Source of the DNA: Amyelois transitella
Lineage: Eukaryota; Arthropoda; Insecta; Lepidoptera; Pyralidae
Length of the DNA stretch: 64,000 nt
Direction: 5' to 3'
Assembly: GCF_032362555.1 (NCBI RefSeq)
Contig: NC_083507.1
Location: 9,613,001 to 9,677,000, forward strand
Shown here: positions 36,501 through 48,500 of the stretch, one piece after another
How the letters are laid out: each line of letters begins with the position of its first letter
Position numbering within the stretch: position 1 is the stretch's first letter
Translations under genes and position numbers: made by a program
The notes under the pieces: model-generated
Told to the model about the DNA's origin: nothing
Seen by the model: only the letters and a program-made list of their open reading frames with translations
Databases searched by the model: none

Positions 36501-38546
36501 TAGAAATAACAATAATAAGGTAAATTTTTGGTTATATGGCCTATTGACATGATGAATAATGCGGATTCATCGTATCTGATAAATAAATAAATAGCTGATA
36601 TACATTTATATTCATGGAAATAAAAAAATCATACTGAGTGCCATCTATTTACAACAGCAGGAACTAAGTATCACGACAGAGTTTCCTTGTCATATGCATG
36701 CGAAAAACTGCGTAGAGACGCAAACCAGCACTGCAATAGTACTGTGAAGCTATATAGATGTCATTCTCTAAGATTATAATATGTTAAGTAGTTGTATACA
36801 CAGAACTCTGGACTGGTCATAAAACAATTAAGTTATCTTTACCTACTTCCGTGCTGTCCTTAGCGGATATACTTATTTAGAAACTACTTCATTAAATACT
36901 AAGTCCAGATTTGAAAGAATTTTTAATTGCAATAGCTGAAAGTTAATCAGGAAAGGTCCTCCACCTCTTGTCTCTGTAAAATCTTTGGCTATAATTCGGT
37001 TACATCCTCACCGATCTGGAATCGAGCCCGGGGTAAGCCCTTGACCATGGATCCTGGATTGGGTGATGCAAGTTTACGAACCGGGAAATGTGAGTTAAGC
37101 GTCAACTTTTATTGAATTTCATAGGCGAAAATAAAAGTACATAACTTAAACACACACATGTACAAAGTACAAAAAATAATATTTGTATTAATTCACTTTT
37201 TTTTCATAGTGTGGATCTAGACACGTTCACCATAAAGGCCCGCGTTCGATTCCCGAAGTTGCACCTGGATGGCAAGTACAAGGTGGACACCACGATTCTT
37301 GGTATCCCCCTCAACGGCCAGGGCACGATGAAGACGGATGCTGGTAAATATCTCATTTATACACAGACTTTTTCGTTCGCCCCGTTTTGGCGTATTTATA
37401 GCTTGTGGAATTCATTCTTAGTGCTCCCAAGCAAGGTATCAAGGTACCTTACTTATGCGCTTTTATTACTAAAGTTAAAAATACATAAAAAGTCTTATCT
37501 TCCTTCTTATATCCTACTCCATCTTTTTGTTTATAAATCGTTGTGTATTAGTTAGTAACAACCCAAATAAAAAATGTCAAAGTCACACATACCTACTCGT
37601 GTACACGGCTCACGGCTAAACCGCTGGACCTATTTCGGAAAAAATTGTATGTATATAGTTGAGGTCAAACATAAGCTTTTACTTTTATGGTGATTTCCGT
37701 GGATCAAAAGTTCGGGCAAAAAGCCAAAAATACATAATAAAAAATATAGGTAAATTACGATGTGGACTTTTTGGAAAAACGGATTTAATTGAAATTTGGC
37801 AAAAATAAAGTTTAATAACTTAGGTATCAATTAGGTTCTTTTTGGAAGAGCCAGACCAAAAAAATGCTTAAATTTCCAGTGAAGTGTGATGCGGAGCTAG
37901 TGATCTACGCGCAAACCTTCGAGCAAAATGGCCAGGAGTTCATAAAGTTCTCTAAAATGGATACAAACCTCAACATCAAAGACTATAGGATCAGGCTCGA
38001 GGGACTCTTCAATGGCGACAAAGTCTTAGGTAAGATGAAAAAATGCTTATCCATAGATATAAAATTGTTACTGAGCGATGTTTGTACTTGAAAGATATAG
38101 AAAAAATCGATATGGGGATTTATTCTGTCTTTTAATACTCGCATTACACGAAGACTTTTGCTCCGATCCGAATGCGGTTTTCGTGGATGTGTTTAGCTTG
38201 GACCAACTTGAAACTAGCTAGTATATGAAAATTTCTCCTCATTTCTCTCTCTTGATAATTTTAACTTTGCTCTTAAATTATCTCCAGACAGAAATAATCA
38301 ACAAAATGTTGCTACATAAATGCTATTAATACGTTAATAAACACAAAAATAAATAATAAAACTAACGCAAATTTTTTATATTTTTCACCAGGTGATGCTA
38401 CCAATGAAGCTTTAAACCAGAACAGAGGAGAATTTCTAAGAGCAGCCAAGCCCATTCTAGAAAAAACAGTCACGAAACTCCTACTTGATATAGCTAACAA
38501 GGTGGTGAAGGACATTGCTTTAGATGATGTTTTACCTAGACCGTAA
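33557..38546 (+). CDS. Takeout/JHBP-family secreted protein (gene D), 6 exons, 246 aa
   Basis: Third complete takeout/JHBP-type carrier. Exons are 33557-33623, 35806-35948, 36368-36459, 37210-37343, 37880-38029 and 38392-38546. All are GT-AG with consistent phases, 741 nt in total. Residues 1-15 are the signal peptide (MAFSILFVLALCGTA). Cys29 and Cys39 form the conserved pair (CKRDQNTIDDC), followed by GLPELGVPGIDPF. KVTGAGNFTIKALR and the LDGKYKVDTTILGIPLNGQG segment are typical of the family's central sheet. The last exon is a charged helix ending DDVLPRP. The intron positions of the last three introns match gene B in phase and place, supporting common descent. Exon 3 has an alternative acceptor 7 nt downstream, rejected because it breaks the frame. 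Ligand unknown. Confidence 0.9.
34648..34732 (-). repeat. Dispersed repeat, family 1 (5' end)
   Basis: Reverse copy with GCAGACTGTTGGCTCTGTCT and a GTGACAATATGTATGTAT tail, in gene D intron 1. Confidence 0.6.
35502..35682 (-). repeat. Dispersed repeat, family 1, diverged
   Basis: Reverse copy with GAGCTAGCAACCTGTCATTA, CTTTTCAAGATTGTTGACTC and CACGTAGGGGATG, in gene D intron 1. Confidence 0.55.
36105..36260 (+). repeat. Family 1 fragment preceded by a 25-bp perfect hairpin
   Basis: 36105-36129 and 36136-36160 are exact inverted copies (GGGTATAGACGTGGTTATAT…) around a 6-nt loop. The element then continues CGAGGTAGACAGAGGCC. The arms are the element's own start sequence, so it began as an inverted duplication of that end. 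It lies in gene D intron 2. Confidence 0.65.
36950..37095 (-). repeat. Dispersed repeat, family 2
   Basis: Reverse copy containing GAGCCCGGGGTAAGCCCTTG and CCATGGATCCTGGATTGGGT, in gene D intron 3. Confidence 0.6.
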
Positions 38547-38795
38547 GAATTTCTTCACGATAGAAATAATGAAGTTGACTGGAGAAAAAAACCATTTATT
38601 AATTTTAAACGAATTGCCATTTATTAATTTTAATGAAAGTAATTGGTTGGTATTTTTGTCATAGAATCAGTTATTAATGCAATGCGCAATTTAACAAAAT
38701 TATCTATAATTCAGTAACATTTTATTTTTATTCTCAAGGTGTCAAAAACTGAAAAATTTTTGACGCCATTTTATTATTAGATCAGTTTAAAATTC

Positions 38796-38801
38796 AATAA
38801 A
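38796..38801 (+). terminator. Probable poly(A) signal of gene D
   Basis: AATAAA lies 250 bp beyond the stop codon of gene D and is the first canonical hexamer downstream of it. Confidence 0.4.
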
Positions 38802-39849
38802 CATGCAAATTAACAAAAAATTAATTTTAAACGACTTCTTGGCCTAGTACGCATTTTGTTATATAGTTCCTTAGGTACTTAATTTACAAAAAAAAAAATA
38901 GGGTTAAATCAGTTGTAGGCAGGTGATATTAATTTAGAAATTAAATTTAATATGTAAGCATGAAGTCATGGAATAAATAAGAAATCCGTATTGATTGCTG
39001 TCAAATTCATATTTTACGTACAAAAGTTCACATATCCAATTGAATTTACAAAATAATATTTATTTTCGTATATCGATATTTTCGTCTTTTTCTTTCTTTC
39101 AAATATTTGTATACTTGCTGGACTTCGTAAAATATGATAGGGTTCTATATGATAGCAGCACCGAAATGTAAACCAATATGTGAAATAACGCTTTAAAACA
39201 AAAAAAATATATATTAAATCTATTTAATTTAGATTCATAAATTTCCATGTACATTAAAAAAAGACACGCAAACAAACATTATAGATTCTTTTAACAATTC
39301 AGTTGTTCTTTTTTGGTGGCATCACCTCAAATGCATTTTCATGTAATATGTATATTTAGAGTTCAGAAATGGATACAAAATTGTCACACACGCTCGACTG
39401 TCATAAATAATTCCGTTCTTATAATCAAATCGGGTTTCTTATTTTAAATTATATATCCAAGATGACTATTATAAAGTATTTTTTAATTTAGTAATTTAAT
39501 CTTAAACAGATTTAAGAACTGCAGAACAACAAAATTTGTGATAGTGAGTTTGTCTTTAGAACACATTTTATTGTGATTTTAGAAACGTATTTGAAAGCCA
39601 AAGCAGATCGCTTTTGTTTATACAGTTGTAATAAAAAACTTTTTTTTAATTGCTTGTTTTATTTAAATTTCACTATTCCCTGGTAGGTAAAATCTTAAAC
39701 GCAATTTTTCTTACAAATAATATGAAGGGAAACTGTAATTGGAGAAACATGTGGATTTATCAAAATTAGCATCTTTATCAATATCAATGAATTAATTGTA
39801 CTCACATCATGCGAATACTGTATGTAATTTAAAAACTGTTTTATTGAAA

Positions 39850-40120
39850 ACTACCGTGTGCCCGCGACTCCGTCCGCGTGGAATAGTTATTTTGGGCATC
39901 ATTGAAGCCCTCAAGGGTGAATAATCTTCCCCGATTTTTTCACATTTTCCATTATTTCTTCGCTCCAAATAGTTGCAGCTTGATGTGTTATAGCCTAAAG
40001 CCTTCCTCGATAAATGATCTATTCAATATAAAAATAATTTTTCAATTCGAACCAGAAGTTCATGAGATTAGCGCGTTCAAACAAACAAACAAACTCTTCA
40101 GCTTTATAATATTAGTATAG
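39850..40120 (+). repeat. Dispersed repeat, family 4 (fullest copy here)
   Basis: Starts CCCGCGACTCCGTCCGCGTG and ends AACAAACAAACAAACTCTTC followed by TATAATATTAGTATAG. This start and end are familiar from abundant lepidopteran retroelement-derived repeats. No ORF remains. Confidence 0.55.
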
Positions 40121-40379
40121 ATTTTCTGTTGACTGTACAAGTAACACGTGTACTGTGACTGAGATTGCGTGCACATGCAGTTCGAACGAAATTGCATAAT
40201 TCTAACCACTTCTTGGATGCAATGAAAACTAATAACGTATCTACTTTAAGGTGGATTAATTGTATTCAGAAGTTCACCCGGATCCTTACTGTTCATAACT
40301 CGTTTATTTTGTACTTGCTTTTGTACCTGCAACTGCCCCGGCGTAAACCTTCTTTTCTGATGGTAAAACATAACATAAC

Positions 40380-40490
40380 ATAAAGTCACGCCTCTTTCCC
40401 GGAGGGGTAGGCAGAGACTACCTCTTTCCACTTGCTACGATCTCTGCATACTTCCTTCGCTTCATTTACATTCATAACTCTCTTCATGCA
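40380..40490 (+). repeat. Dispersed repeat, family 3 module
   Basis: GTAGGCAGAGACTACCTCTT, TTGCTACGATCTCTGCATAC and ATTCATAACTCTCTTCATGC. The same blocks recur near 6.33, 44.55 and 46.75 kb. Confidence 0.5.
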
Positions 40491-40717
40491 ATATGAAATT
40501 CTTCTGATGGTATTTTAAGGATATTCTCTCTTATTTCTAAGTTCATAACTTGTTAGTGCTAACTTCACTTGATTTTGCCCGTCACTTCGCCCGCATAAAA
40601 CGTTTCTATTTCTGTTTTTTTTATATTTGTTATTGTTATTTTGTTTAAGGTCTGTTTATTACGTTTTCATAAGATTTCACAAATCTAGAGATGTTTTGTT
40701 CTTCCAATAGTTACACA

Positions 40718-40925
40718 CATATATATACATATCTATATCTCTTGCGGGGTAGACAGAGCCAACTGTCTCGGAAAGACTGAAAGGTCACGTTAAGTTGTTT
40801 GGCTGTTATATTTAAGTTTGAGTAGGTGAGTTCATAAGCCTATCCCTTAGTGACCTTATACGACATCCACGAAAAAGATATGGAGGGGTATTATTAGATA
40901 CCATATACGGAAACCAAACGGTATA
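40718..40925 (+). repeat. Dispersed repeat, family 1, internally deleted
   Basis: Has TCTTGCGGGGTAGACAGAGC, ATAAGCCTATCCCTTAGTGA and ACGACATCCACGAAAAAG. The middle section is missing and the end is diverged. Confidence 0.6.
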
Positions 40926-41479
40926 TTATTTTACTTAAACCCGCTAGCTATTATTAGCTATAATTATTCTAACAATATTCTAATAGTGTGCGTGACGTCA
41001 ACAGCAGTTACACATAATTAAGTAGATATAAACTTCAATTGAGGTAAGGTTTAAGAGGTCAAATGATTATACTCTGTTACCTGGTAATTAACTAAGTAAA
41101 ATGCACAATCTTACGGTGGTGTCTTATTAACAGGTTTATCATAGCATAATATAAAATCATACTCTGAAACAGTTTCCTGATTTTATGAAAAAGCTTATTC
41201 TGATTTATTTACGGTTTGTACACCGTAATCCATAGGGAATAACATGAAATGTTATTAAACACCCTGTGATTCAAAATCAGTAATACTTTGAAATTAATCT
41301 ACAGATAGAAACCGTCTGACTGGGTCTAGGTAGATGGAGTAGGCCGAAGTAATTCTGGCTTGTGATAGCGAAAGATATGATGAGTCTACTATCTCGCTAA
41401 AAAGTGTGCGACATAAACAAACTCTTCCGTCCGTATGAAGATAAATCCTACTTCCTACCTTTCTCTCACTAAATTATAA

Positions 41480-41650
41480 TAATGCAAAAGTTTGTAAGGA
41501 TTTGTGGATATTTGTTACTTTTTAACGCAAAGACTTCTGGACGGATTTTGATGAAAGTACATGGGTAAAATACTTGTATGACCTAAAAAAACATAGGTAT
41601 AGGGCTATTTATCTCGAAATTCCCACGGGAGAGCAGTCCCGGGGCATACA
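41480..41650 (-). repeat. Degraded dispersed repeat, family 4
   Basis: On the plus strand it shows ATAATGCAAAAGTTTGTAAG, GGACGGATTTTGATGAAAGT and GAAATTCCCACGGGA, in the order seen in reverse copies of family 4. Confidence 0.45.
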
Positions 41651-42699
41651 TAGTACCTATAACATAAAGTGCACAATCCTAAATATGAATTCTGCTCAAT
41701 AACAATGACGTGTATTATATTTATAGATTGTTTGGTTTATTGCATGTTGTATGCATATTTTATTGAAGTTATTAGTACTTATATAAAAACATTGAAACGG
41801 GCAAAGACGCGGGCGAGTCCTGTCCGTAAACAGAAAATATTACATTACTTATAACTTACTACATAAATGTATAATCAAGTCCTTCCGTCCATACGTCCGT
41901 TACGCTTACGAAAATGAATTACGAATTACGATCGATTAGCTATATAGTGCGCGTCTTATCCGACGTAGAAATTAGAGGATGTTATGTTTGTACATAATAC
42001 CGGGTCTTTTTAGTCTGAAGCGTGGTTCTGCGATTTACATTAATAAACTACTGTAATAAAGTTACAAGACTTGAAGTTATTTATGTTTTGAAAATGAAAT
42101 TGATTGAGATTTTATGTCGTCGAATGTCGTCAGTTCCAACAACAGCAACATTATTTTATACCACTCAATTTTTTTATGTACTTTTAGCTTTTACATGTAG
42201 CTTCGCCCGTGCGTATAAAGCGCCACCTACAGCTTTGGCCGCGCGAATTTAGCTCCAACTACAAAATAATACAAGTATTTTTAACAAATTCCACGGGAAC
42301 TATAGTTTTACTGGGATGAAAAGTACCATGTCTTTCTGCAGACTCTTCATTATATACTTACGCACAATTTCAAGAATAATACTTCAGAAGATTACGCGTG
42401 AAAGGAACACAAACAAAAAATAAATTTCCTTTACGGTTATAATATTTTTTTTACATGATGACGTACGTGTCGATTTTAGTTCACGAAGATATTCCAATAA
42501 TTACCTATCTTCATCTTCTTCTTCAGCATACATTCGCCCACTGCTGTGCATTTGCCACTCTAATATCTTTCCACCTAGCTCTATCAAATGTTTTTCCGGC
42601 CATGTTATCCCGGCATGGTTAATTACCTATAACGACGAGCTATTCAGACATAAGGGAATAGGTACATTTATTTTAAGTGCAGCTTTTACAAAATAGGTA

Positions 42700-42860
42700 A
42701 GGTCCCCTACAAAGGTTACAGAGTTCGGACGGTTGTAGCTGAAAGGGCCTGACTTACCCAATCCAAGATCATGGTCAAGGTCATGCGTTCCTCTCCAAAG
42801 AGTTTAGAATGGTAACTGGGACTAGGACCAGGTGGAAGAAGACAATGTCTTTATACTTAC
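42700..42860 (+). repeat. Dispersed repeat, family 2, diverged
   Basis: GTAAGGTCCCCTACAAAGGT, TTACCCAATCCAAGATCATG and GGACCAGGTGGAAGAAG keep the family 2 order. Confidence 0.5.
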
Positions 42861-44887
42861 CTGCTTTTTTATTAGTAATCTTATATATAAAGTTGTCGTG
42901 TCACAATGTTCGTACCCGTACTCCTCCGAAACGGCTAGACCGATTTTGTGAGCTTATTGAGTAGGTCTGAGAATCGGCCAACATCTATTTTCATACCCCT
43001 TAGTGATAAGGGTTAACATTTTTTTAAAACTAGAAGTTGCTTATTAATTTTTTTTATAGCAAAACAACGTTTGCCGGGACAGTTAGTACATTTGTAAAAT
43101 CAACAACATATTTCGACCTTAACCTTTAAAAAATCCGTTTATCTCGCTTGAGAGAAATACGATTATAATATAAATATTTGGTGGGATGTCGCAAGTTTCA
43201 TCTTCATTAATGGCTTGCCAATAATCCGCGACGCTGCCGATCGCCTTGACACGTTGCCCAACCACCACTCGCCGGCCGAGGAAACAGATCATTGATACTG
43301 GCCGCAGTGATATTGCGAGTTATATCTATGATAAGCTTAAAGATATCGGAAATGTAAATTTTTTTTTTTAATATTTTTTATTATTCCAAAAAAAGTATTA
43401 CAAATCACTGTAGTTGATCGGAGCCTTCTTTTAAGCTTTACGCCTGTGCCAGTAGACCCCGCTCTTCCATTAATTAGGTTTACTAATTATTTAGAATATT
43501 TATTTCGTTTTCATATATATTTCTTATGTTGTATGATAAACTAATGAATAAGTACATCCATCCATCACATACCTACATCATATTTATCTAAAGTAAAAAA
43601 TAATTCTTTAGTTACAATGTTAGGTCTGTTTGTCCAGAAACGACACATTATACTTGTAACTACAGGAATAATATTTGAGACACCTGCGACTGTTTTACTT
43701 GATGAGCGTGAGTGCAAAGCTGTTTACGTCCGCTATCTTTTTCAATTAAGTGTCGGCGCTACGCTTTTCAATACTGCTCATGAAAGTATATAAAGATCTT
43801 GTAAAAATATAAAAGAAAAAATAACTGTCTTGCATTAGTTTGGTTACTTATCAGCCAGACCATGTTAGCCTCCAAAATCCCAACCGCTTTAAAAACAGAA
43901 ATGTTCGAATCTCACAAATAATCAATGCAGCTTCCTCTAACTGAAAGAGCAAGAGGTCTTTTCGGTACCAAAAAAGGTTATTCAACTCAGGCAGCTGCTT
44001 ACTAGTTCTGCGCAACTTACCTAACATTATCTTTTAGGCGAGTTATCGCACAAAAAACCAACGGATATCCATATTACGATACCTCGTGGCAGGGCATGAT
44101 CTTCCAGTGGGCATAATCTAGTGCAGCCGTGTCGGTTCTTCGCAACCGTCACGTGCTGAACAGTTTCCAGGATACGCGGCTTCCCCTGGTGAAAACGCCG
44201 GGACGCGGTGACGGCTGATTCTGAACTTTTAATGGTGCGAAAATATCTGCCTTTAATCTTGACATTGTTTGTAAGTTTAATCACGACCGTTGACAGGCAG
44301 TTTTATGTACCGTCTGTCCATATTTTCCTGTCTCAAGCTTCAGACCCATGATCTTTCTATGGTGTGATTAGAATGAGACAAAGGGGAACTAGGTTAATAA
44401 ATTTGAAATAGCCAATTAGGCCTTATTTGAAAAAGATGGAAAAAAAGGTAATCCTAGGTCACTTTTCATTCAGATATGAATTCAGAATCTTAGATTTTTT
44501 TCTAGCAGAAAGCACACTGCTCTTTGGTACATATCAAATGTGTGTTTCCCGTAGGCTTAGGCAGAGACCACATCTTTCCACTTGCCAAGAGCCTTGTATG
44601 CTTCTTTCGCTTCATCTATATTACTTTTTTTACAATTATTGTTCTCCCAACATTAAACGTACTGGTTCTATATAAATGAACATAGAACTAATACGAAAGT
44701 CATGGCATGCGTTAGTATACCGTATAATGCTTGTGAAGAATTTGGGTTACTAATTAATATACAATTCAGGTAATAATAGTCAAAATACTTACAGTTTGGG
44801 TTGGGACAAAGGGCTCAACGACCTTTGAGGTTTGACACGTGTTATAGAGACGGATATTTGATTTTAATAAACATGTCTTCATATTGT

Positions 44888-44985
44888 TTATTTATTCCTT
44901 TCGGGGAAGATAGTGTCATCAGTTTCAAAAAGACTTGAACGCCACATTCAGCTGCATGGCATTATGATGGAATTGAAATCCAGAC
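44888..44985 (+). repeat. Dispersed repeat, family 1 (5' part, diverged)
   Basis: TTTATTCCTTTCGGGGAAGA, AAAAAGACTTGAACGCCACA and CATGGCATTATGATGGAATT follow the family 1 order with many substitutions. Confidence 0.5.
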
Positions 44986-45189
44986 AATAGGGGTAATTCT
45001 TTTACAACGATAATAATGAGTGAGTAGATTGACGATAAAAGTTCTACTTTCAAAAATGTACAAATTCACATAAGTAACGAAATTTTACTCCGTTTTTCAT
45101 TTATCATGTTCATCGAATAAAAGTAAGTTATAATAAATCATAGGTACCTTAGTATGTACTTAGTAATAATTAAAAAAAAACACGTCATG

Positions 45190-45471
45190 CACGTGATAAT
45201 ATTTATAGCGAAGTCTTTTTCAGTGTTTCAGTTTTTCAGTGTTGAATTGTTTTTATTCACTAAAAGTAGATAAGTACAAACAAACCTTTGACAAATTTTT
45301 GATACGCTCATTTTCAACCTGTGTTATTGTTATAAGGTAGCATGTTTTGCATCATCTTAGATTGGAATTCATAAGGCTTAACTGGGACCAAATAAAATCT
45401 TAGTGCACAAGTCATTATCAAATTGCATGCTGACGCTACCCTCCAGAATAGGGCTGATATACGTTCACGTG
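45190..45471 (+). promoter_or_regulatory. Two CACGTG E-boxes upstream of gene E
   Basis: CACGTG lies at 45190-45195 and 45466-45471, about 395 and 119 bp upstream of gene E's ATG. Takeout is a known clock-output gene in Drosophila, and CLOCK/CYCLE bind CACGTG, so these are candidate sites. The same hexamer occurs several times elsewhere in the window, so chance is a real alternative. Confidence 0.2.
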
Positions 45472-45584
45472 TGTTCTAGCCGAGTGGAGGTGGTCGTGCG
45501 GTTCTCGGGCCAGTGGTGGTCCACCTCGCGAGTCGGCTGGCCGGGCTACAGGTTGCCTTGTGAAACTAAAGTTGTGCAACCAAA

Positions 45585-48500
45585 ATGTTGGCGACCACTG
45601 CGCTACTTCTGGCTCTGCACTTCGCCACCGCAGATATACGTAAGTTTGGAAGTTCCTTGTGGATTTTCTTTTGAAGTGATTGGTGGTTATGATGTGGAAT
45701 TGCGGTTGAGATTAGGAAGTAGGAAAGGTAGCTGAGTAAGTACAGACTGTATTTATAACGCTATAACGATTTTTTTAAACTAACATTAATTGAAATTCTA
45801 TGAGTATGTGCAACGTATTGTTAAATACTTAGTTCCGAATTGGGTGCCTTTTACATTATAATCAACGAACATACCTAATTTGAATTTGTATTAAGATTTT
45901 TTATTGAAGTATTCATATGATTGGTACATATTTATACATTAGTTATGAACGAAACTAACATCAGGTCACTTTGGTCAAAACATCCAATGTTTACGTAAAA
46001 CCGGCTTTCTCGTCACGCATCCGTGAGTACTTATATTAAAAGCCTTTAAGTCTTTAAGGCTTTTCTTAGTAATTCTTAGACTTTCATTAAAACAGAATAA
46101 TATAACCATCTAGCCTTTTTCCTTTATGTGGAAGATATAGCCGACAGTGTATTCAGGCAACTGGATGTGTGATCATGATTCAATTAGGATTAGGTTCTCC
46201 TACAAATGTTCCAAAGGGCAGATGTCAGTCGCTTTGTCCCAATCCAAGATGATGGCCAAACGCACACCCTGGGCTTCAAAGAGGTTAGGATGTATCCGGA
46301 GTTTACTCCAGGAGAAAAAGAGGAGTGTGTTGGAAAATGTATATTGAATCTTACTTACATAGCCTAGCGTAAAGCAGGCAGCCAACCGTTAAACCTTTGC
46401 TTAATCGTTTTAGGTGATGAAAGGTCGCAGTCTTTAGTTGATACGAGTAGTGTGAATCAAGATTTTTTAACGTTGTCTAGTTAAAAACAACGGGAGGATT
46501 TGTGAATGTTTTATGTTATTAATTTATGCAAATGGGAATTAACGCGAAAATACCGTTATTTCCTGACGTTTCGGCCAGATTGCACCGACCGCGGTCACAG
46601 TTATTTGTGCTCATCGAAAGACAGAATTTTAAATTGGGTACGCCCACTTAATATGTAAGGTAATAAATAGTACGTGATTGGGCGCACAAAAAAAATTATA
46701 CATATAGGTATACCTAAAATCATGACTCTTAACAGAGGGTAGGCAGAGAGTAGGTACATCTTTCCACTTGCCACGTTACGAGTACCTGCATATTTTTATC
46801 ACTTCATCCACATTCATAATTCTCTTCATGCAAGCTCGTCGGTTGCAGGTAACGTCACCGAAATAAAATTGTTTGTGTCCTTAATTTCATACTGGTTTTT
46901 TACAATAAATTTTGCAAACTCAAGTTTTGAAGGATAAGTTAGTGCACGATTTGACCTTGATGTGTAACTATGATAGTTCCAATACGGGTTAGGATCCCCT
47001 TAAACGTGGAGGAGGTTAGATGGGAGTCGCTTCGTGTAAAATTCTGACTCACCCAATCCGGGATCCATGGTCTAAGTCATACCCCGGGCTCCTCTAAAAA
47101 TGGCGAAGATGCTACCAGGATTAAAGCCAAGAGGAAGAAAAATGATTTATATCGAGGTTGTTTTCAAGATTACCTAACCGGGGTTTAATGATGTCTATCC
47201 GTAGGGTAAAAAGACATGTTGTACGATGGTAGCGTGTAAAAATGCCGTCATAATGTACGACGAATCCATTGCTTGCCGGTAATCCACCATATTTCAAGGT
47301 TTTCTGCATGGAACTCTAGGACGCGGTAATAGAGGCGAATTTGCAGAGAATTTGTGTAAGTTGATGTGCTGTTGACTTTACATACGATTGCGTATTGTAC
47401 TAACATTGCATCGCACATTCTAGCTTATTGCAATACTGATGCTGTTTCTGTGTAAATCAATATAGCAAATTGTGTTTAGATCGCTGTGGCCTTAGTTGAA
47501 GTATGCTCATAATACCTTATTGCAAATGTAATAAAAAATGATAGAAATATATACTTGTGCGGCATTGACCGCTTCACATAAAATTAACTTTTAAGTTTAA
47601 CTAATAATTTTTTTTGTCACATCTTTCTAATAAGGTTTTGGGAAAATGGTCAGGTTTTTCATACGTCGCTAATTTGGATCAAATCATTCCTTGTTTGTTT
47701 GTTTGTTTGTAATATCTTTATTGCATAGAAATTTAAACAGTGACAAGAAAATAGTACATAGTAGTAAAAAAAACAAATCACTTGCAATGGCGGACTTATC
47801 CCATGAAGGGATCTCTTCATTCCTATGTCTATTCTTTTTTTTATTCTAGAAATATCTACAATCATATTCGGTCTTTTCGTGTATATGGCAAAATTTAAAA
47901 TCAGAACAGCGATATAAATACTGACACAAAATCTTTTGTTTATTAACGTTGTATTATTGCAAATAAAAAAACATAATACAATGCAGTTCCTAAAATTCGA
48001 AATATGTACAAGTGCGGACTTTTCCCAATTGAGATTTATTCCAGTCAACCACATTAAAATAGGAATATCTCAAATCAAAAACGCAGCGCAGATGAATTAC
48101 TGCAATTCTTGCATGGAATAGGAATACCGGCATACTTACTGTAGTTTGAGAGTATTATCGAAGTCTTTATTCAAGTTACAACTTTACAAGCGAACGGATG
48201 ACATAACATATCGCACCGGCTCGCCTTACCAGTTGAACAGGGAAGGATTAGGTACAGCTTACACAAAGATGCATACATATTATACGACTTTATTTCTTAC
48301 AGGGTAGGTAGAGTCAATACTCACAAGATATTAGGCCAAAGATAATGCTGGCTGTTTATTTTAAAAAAATAAAGACAACGACATTAAACAATGTTAAAAT
48401 TTTAAGTCACAGTTTATAGCAAATGTAATTTATTATGACATTTGTTATATCGTGGTTATTTAATTTTTTATGACTATCAATAACACAATTTCATCAATAA

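Larger units (their letters stand above)
38547..45584. other. Spacer between genes D and E, rich in repeats
   Basis: Contains gene D's 3' UTR and gene E's 5' flank. Repeats at 39850, 40380, 40718, 41480, 42700, 44550 and 44888 are listed or mentioned elsewhere. A GC-richer patch at 44030-44280 has an 85-codon minus-strand frame without family resemblance. No further takeout exon is found. Confidence 0.4.

Noticed and set aside
37344..37555. Read-through of gene D exon 4 to a stop at 37553
   Set aside because: A GTAAAT donor follows codon GCT-G and the next exon continues the family fold. The read-through is intron sequence.
44027..44284. 85-codon minus-strand ORF in a GC-richer patch
   Set aside because: No start context, splice signals or family resemblance, and the flanks are repeat-rich. 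Probably chance or a decayed element.
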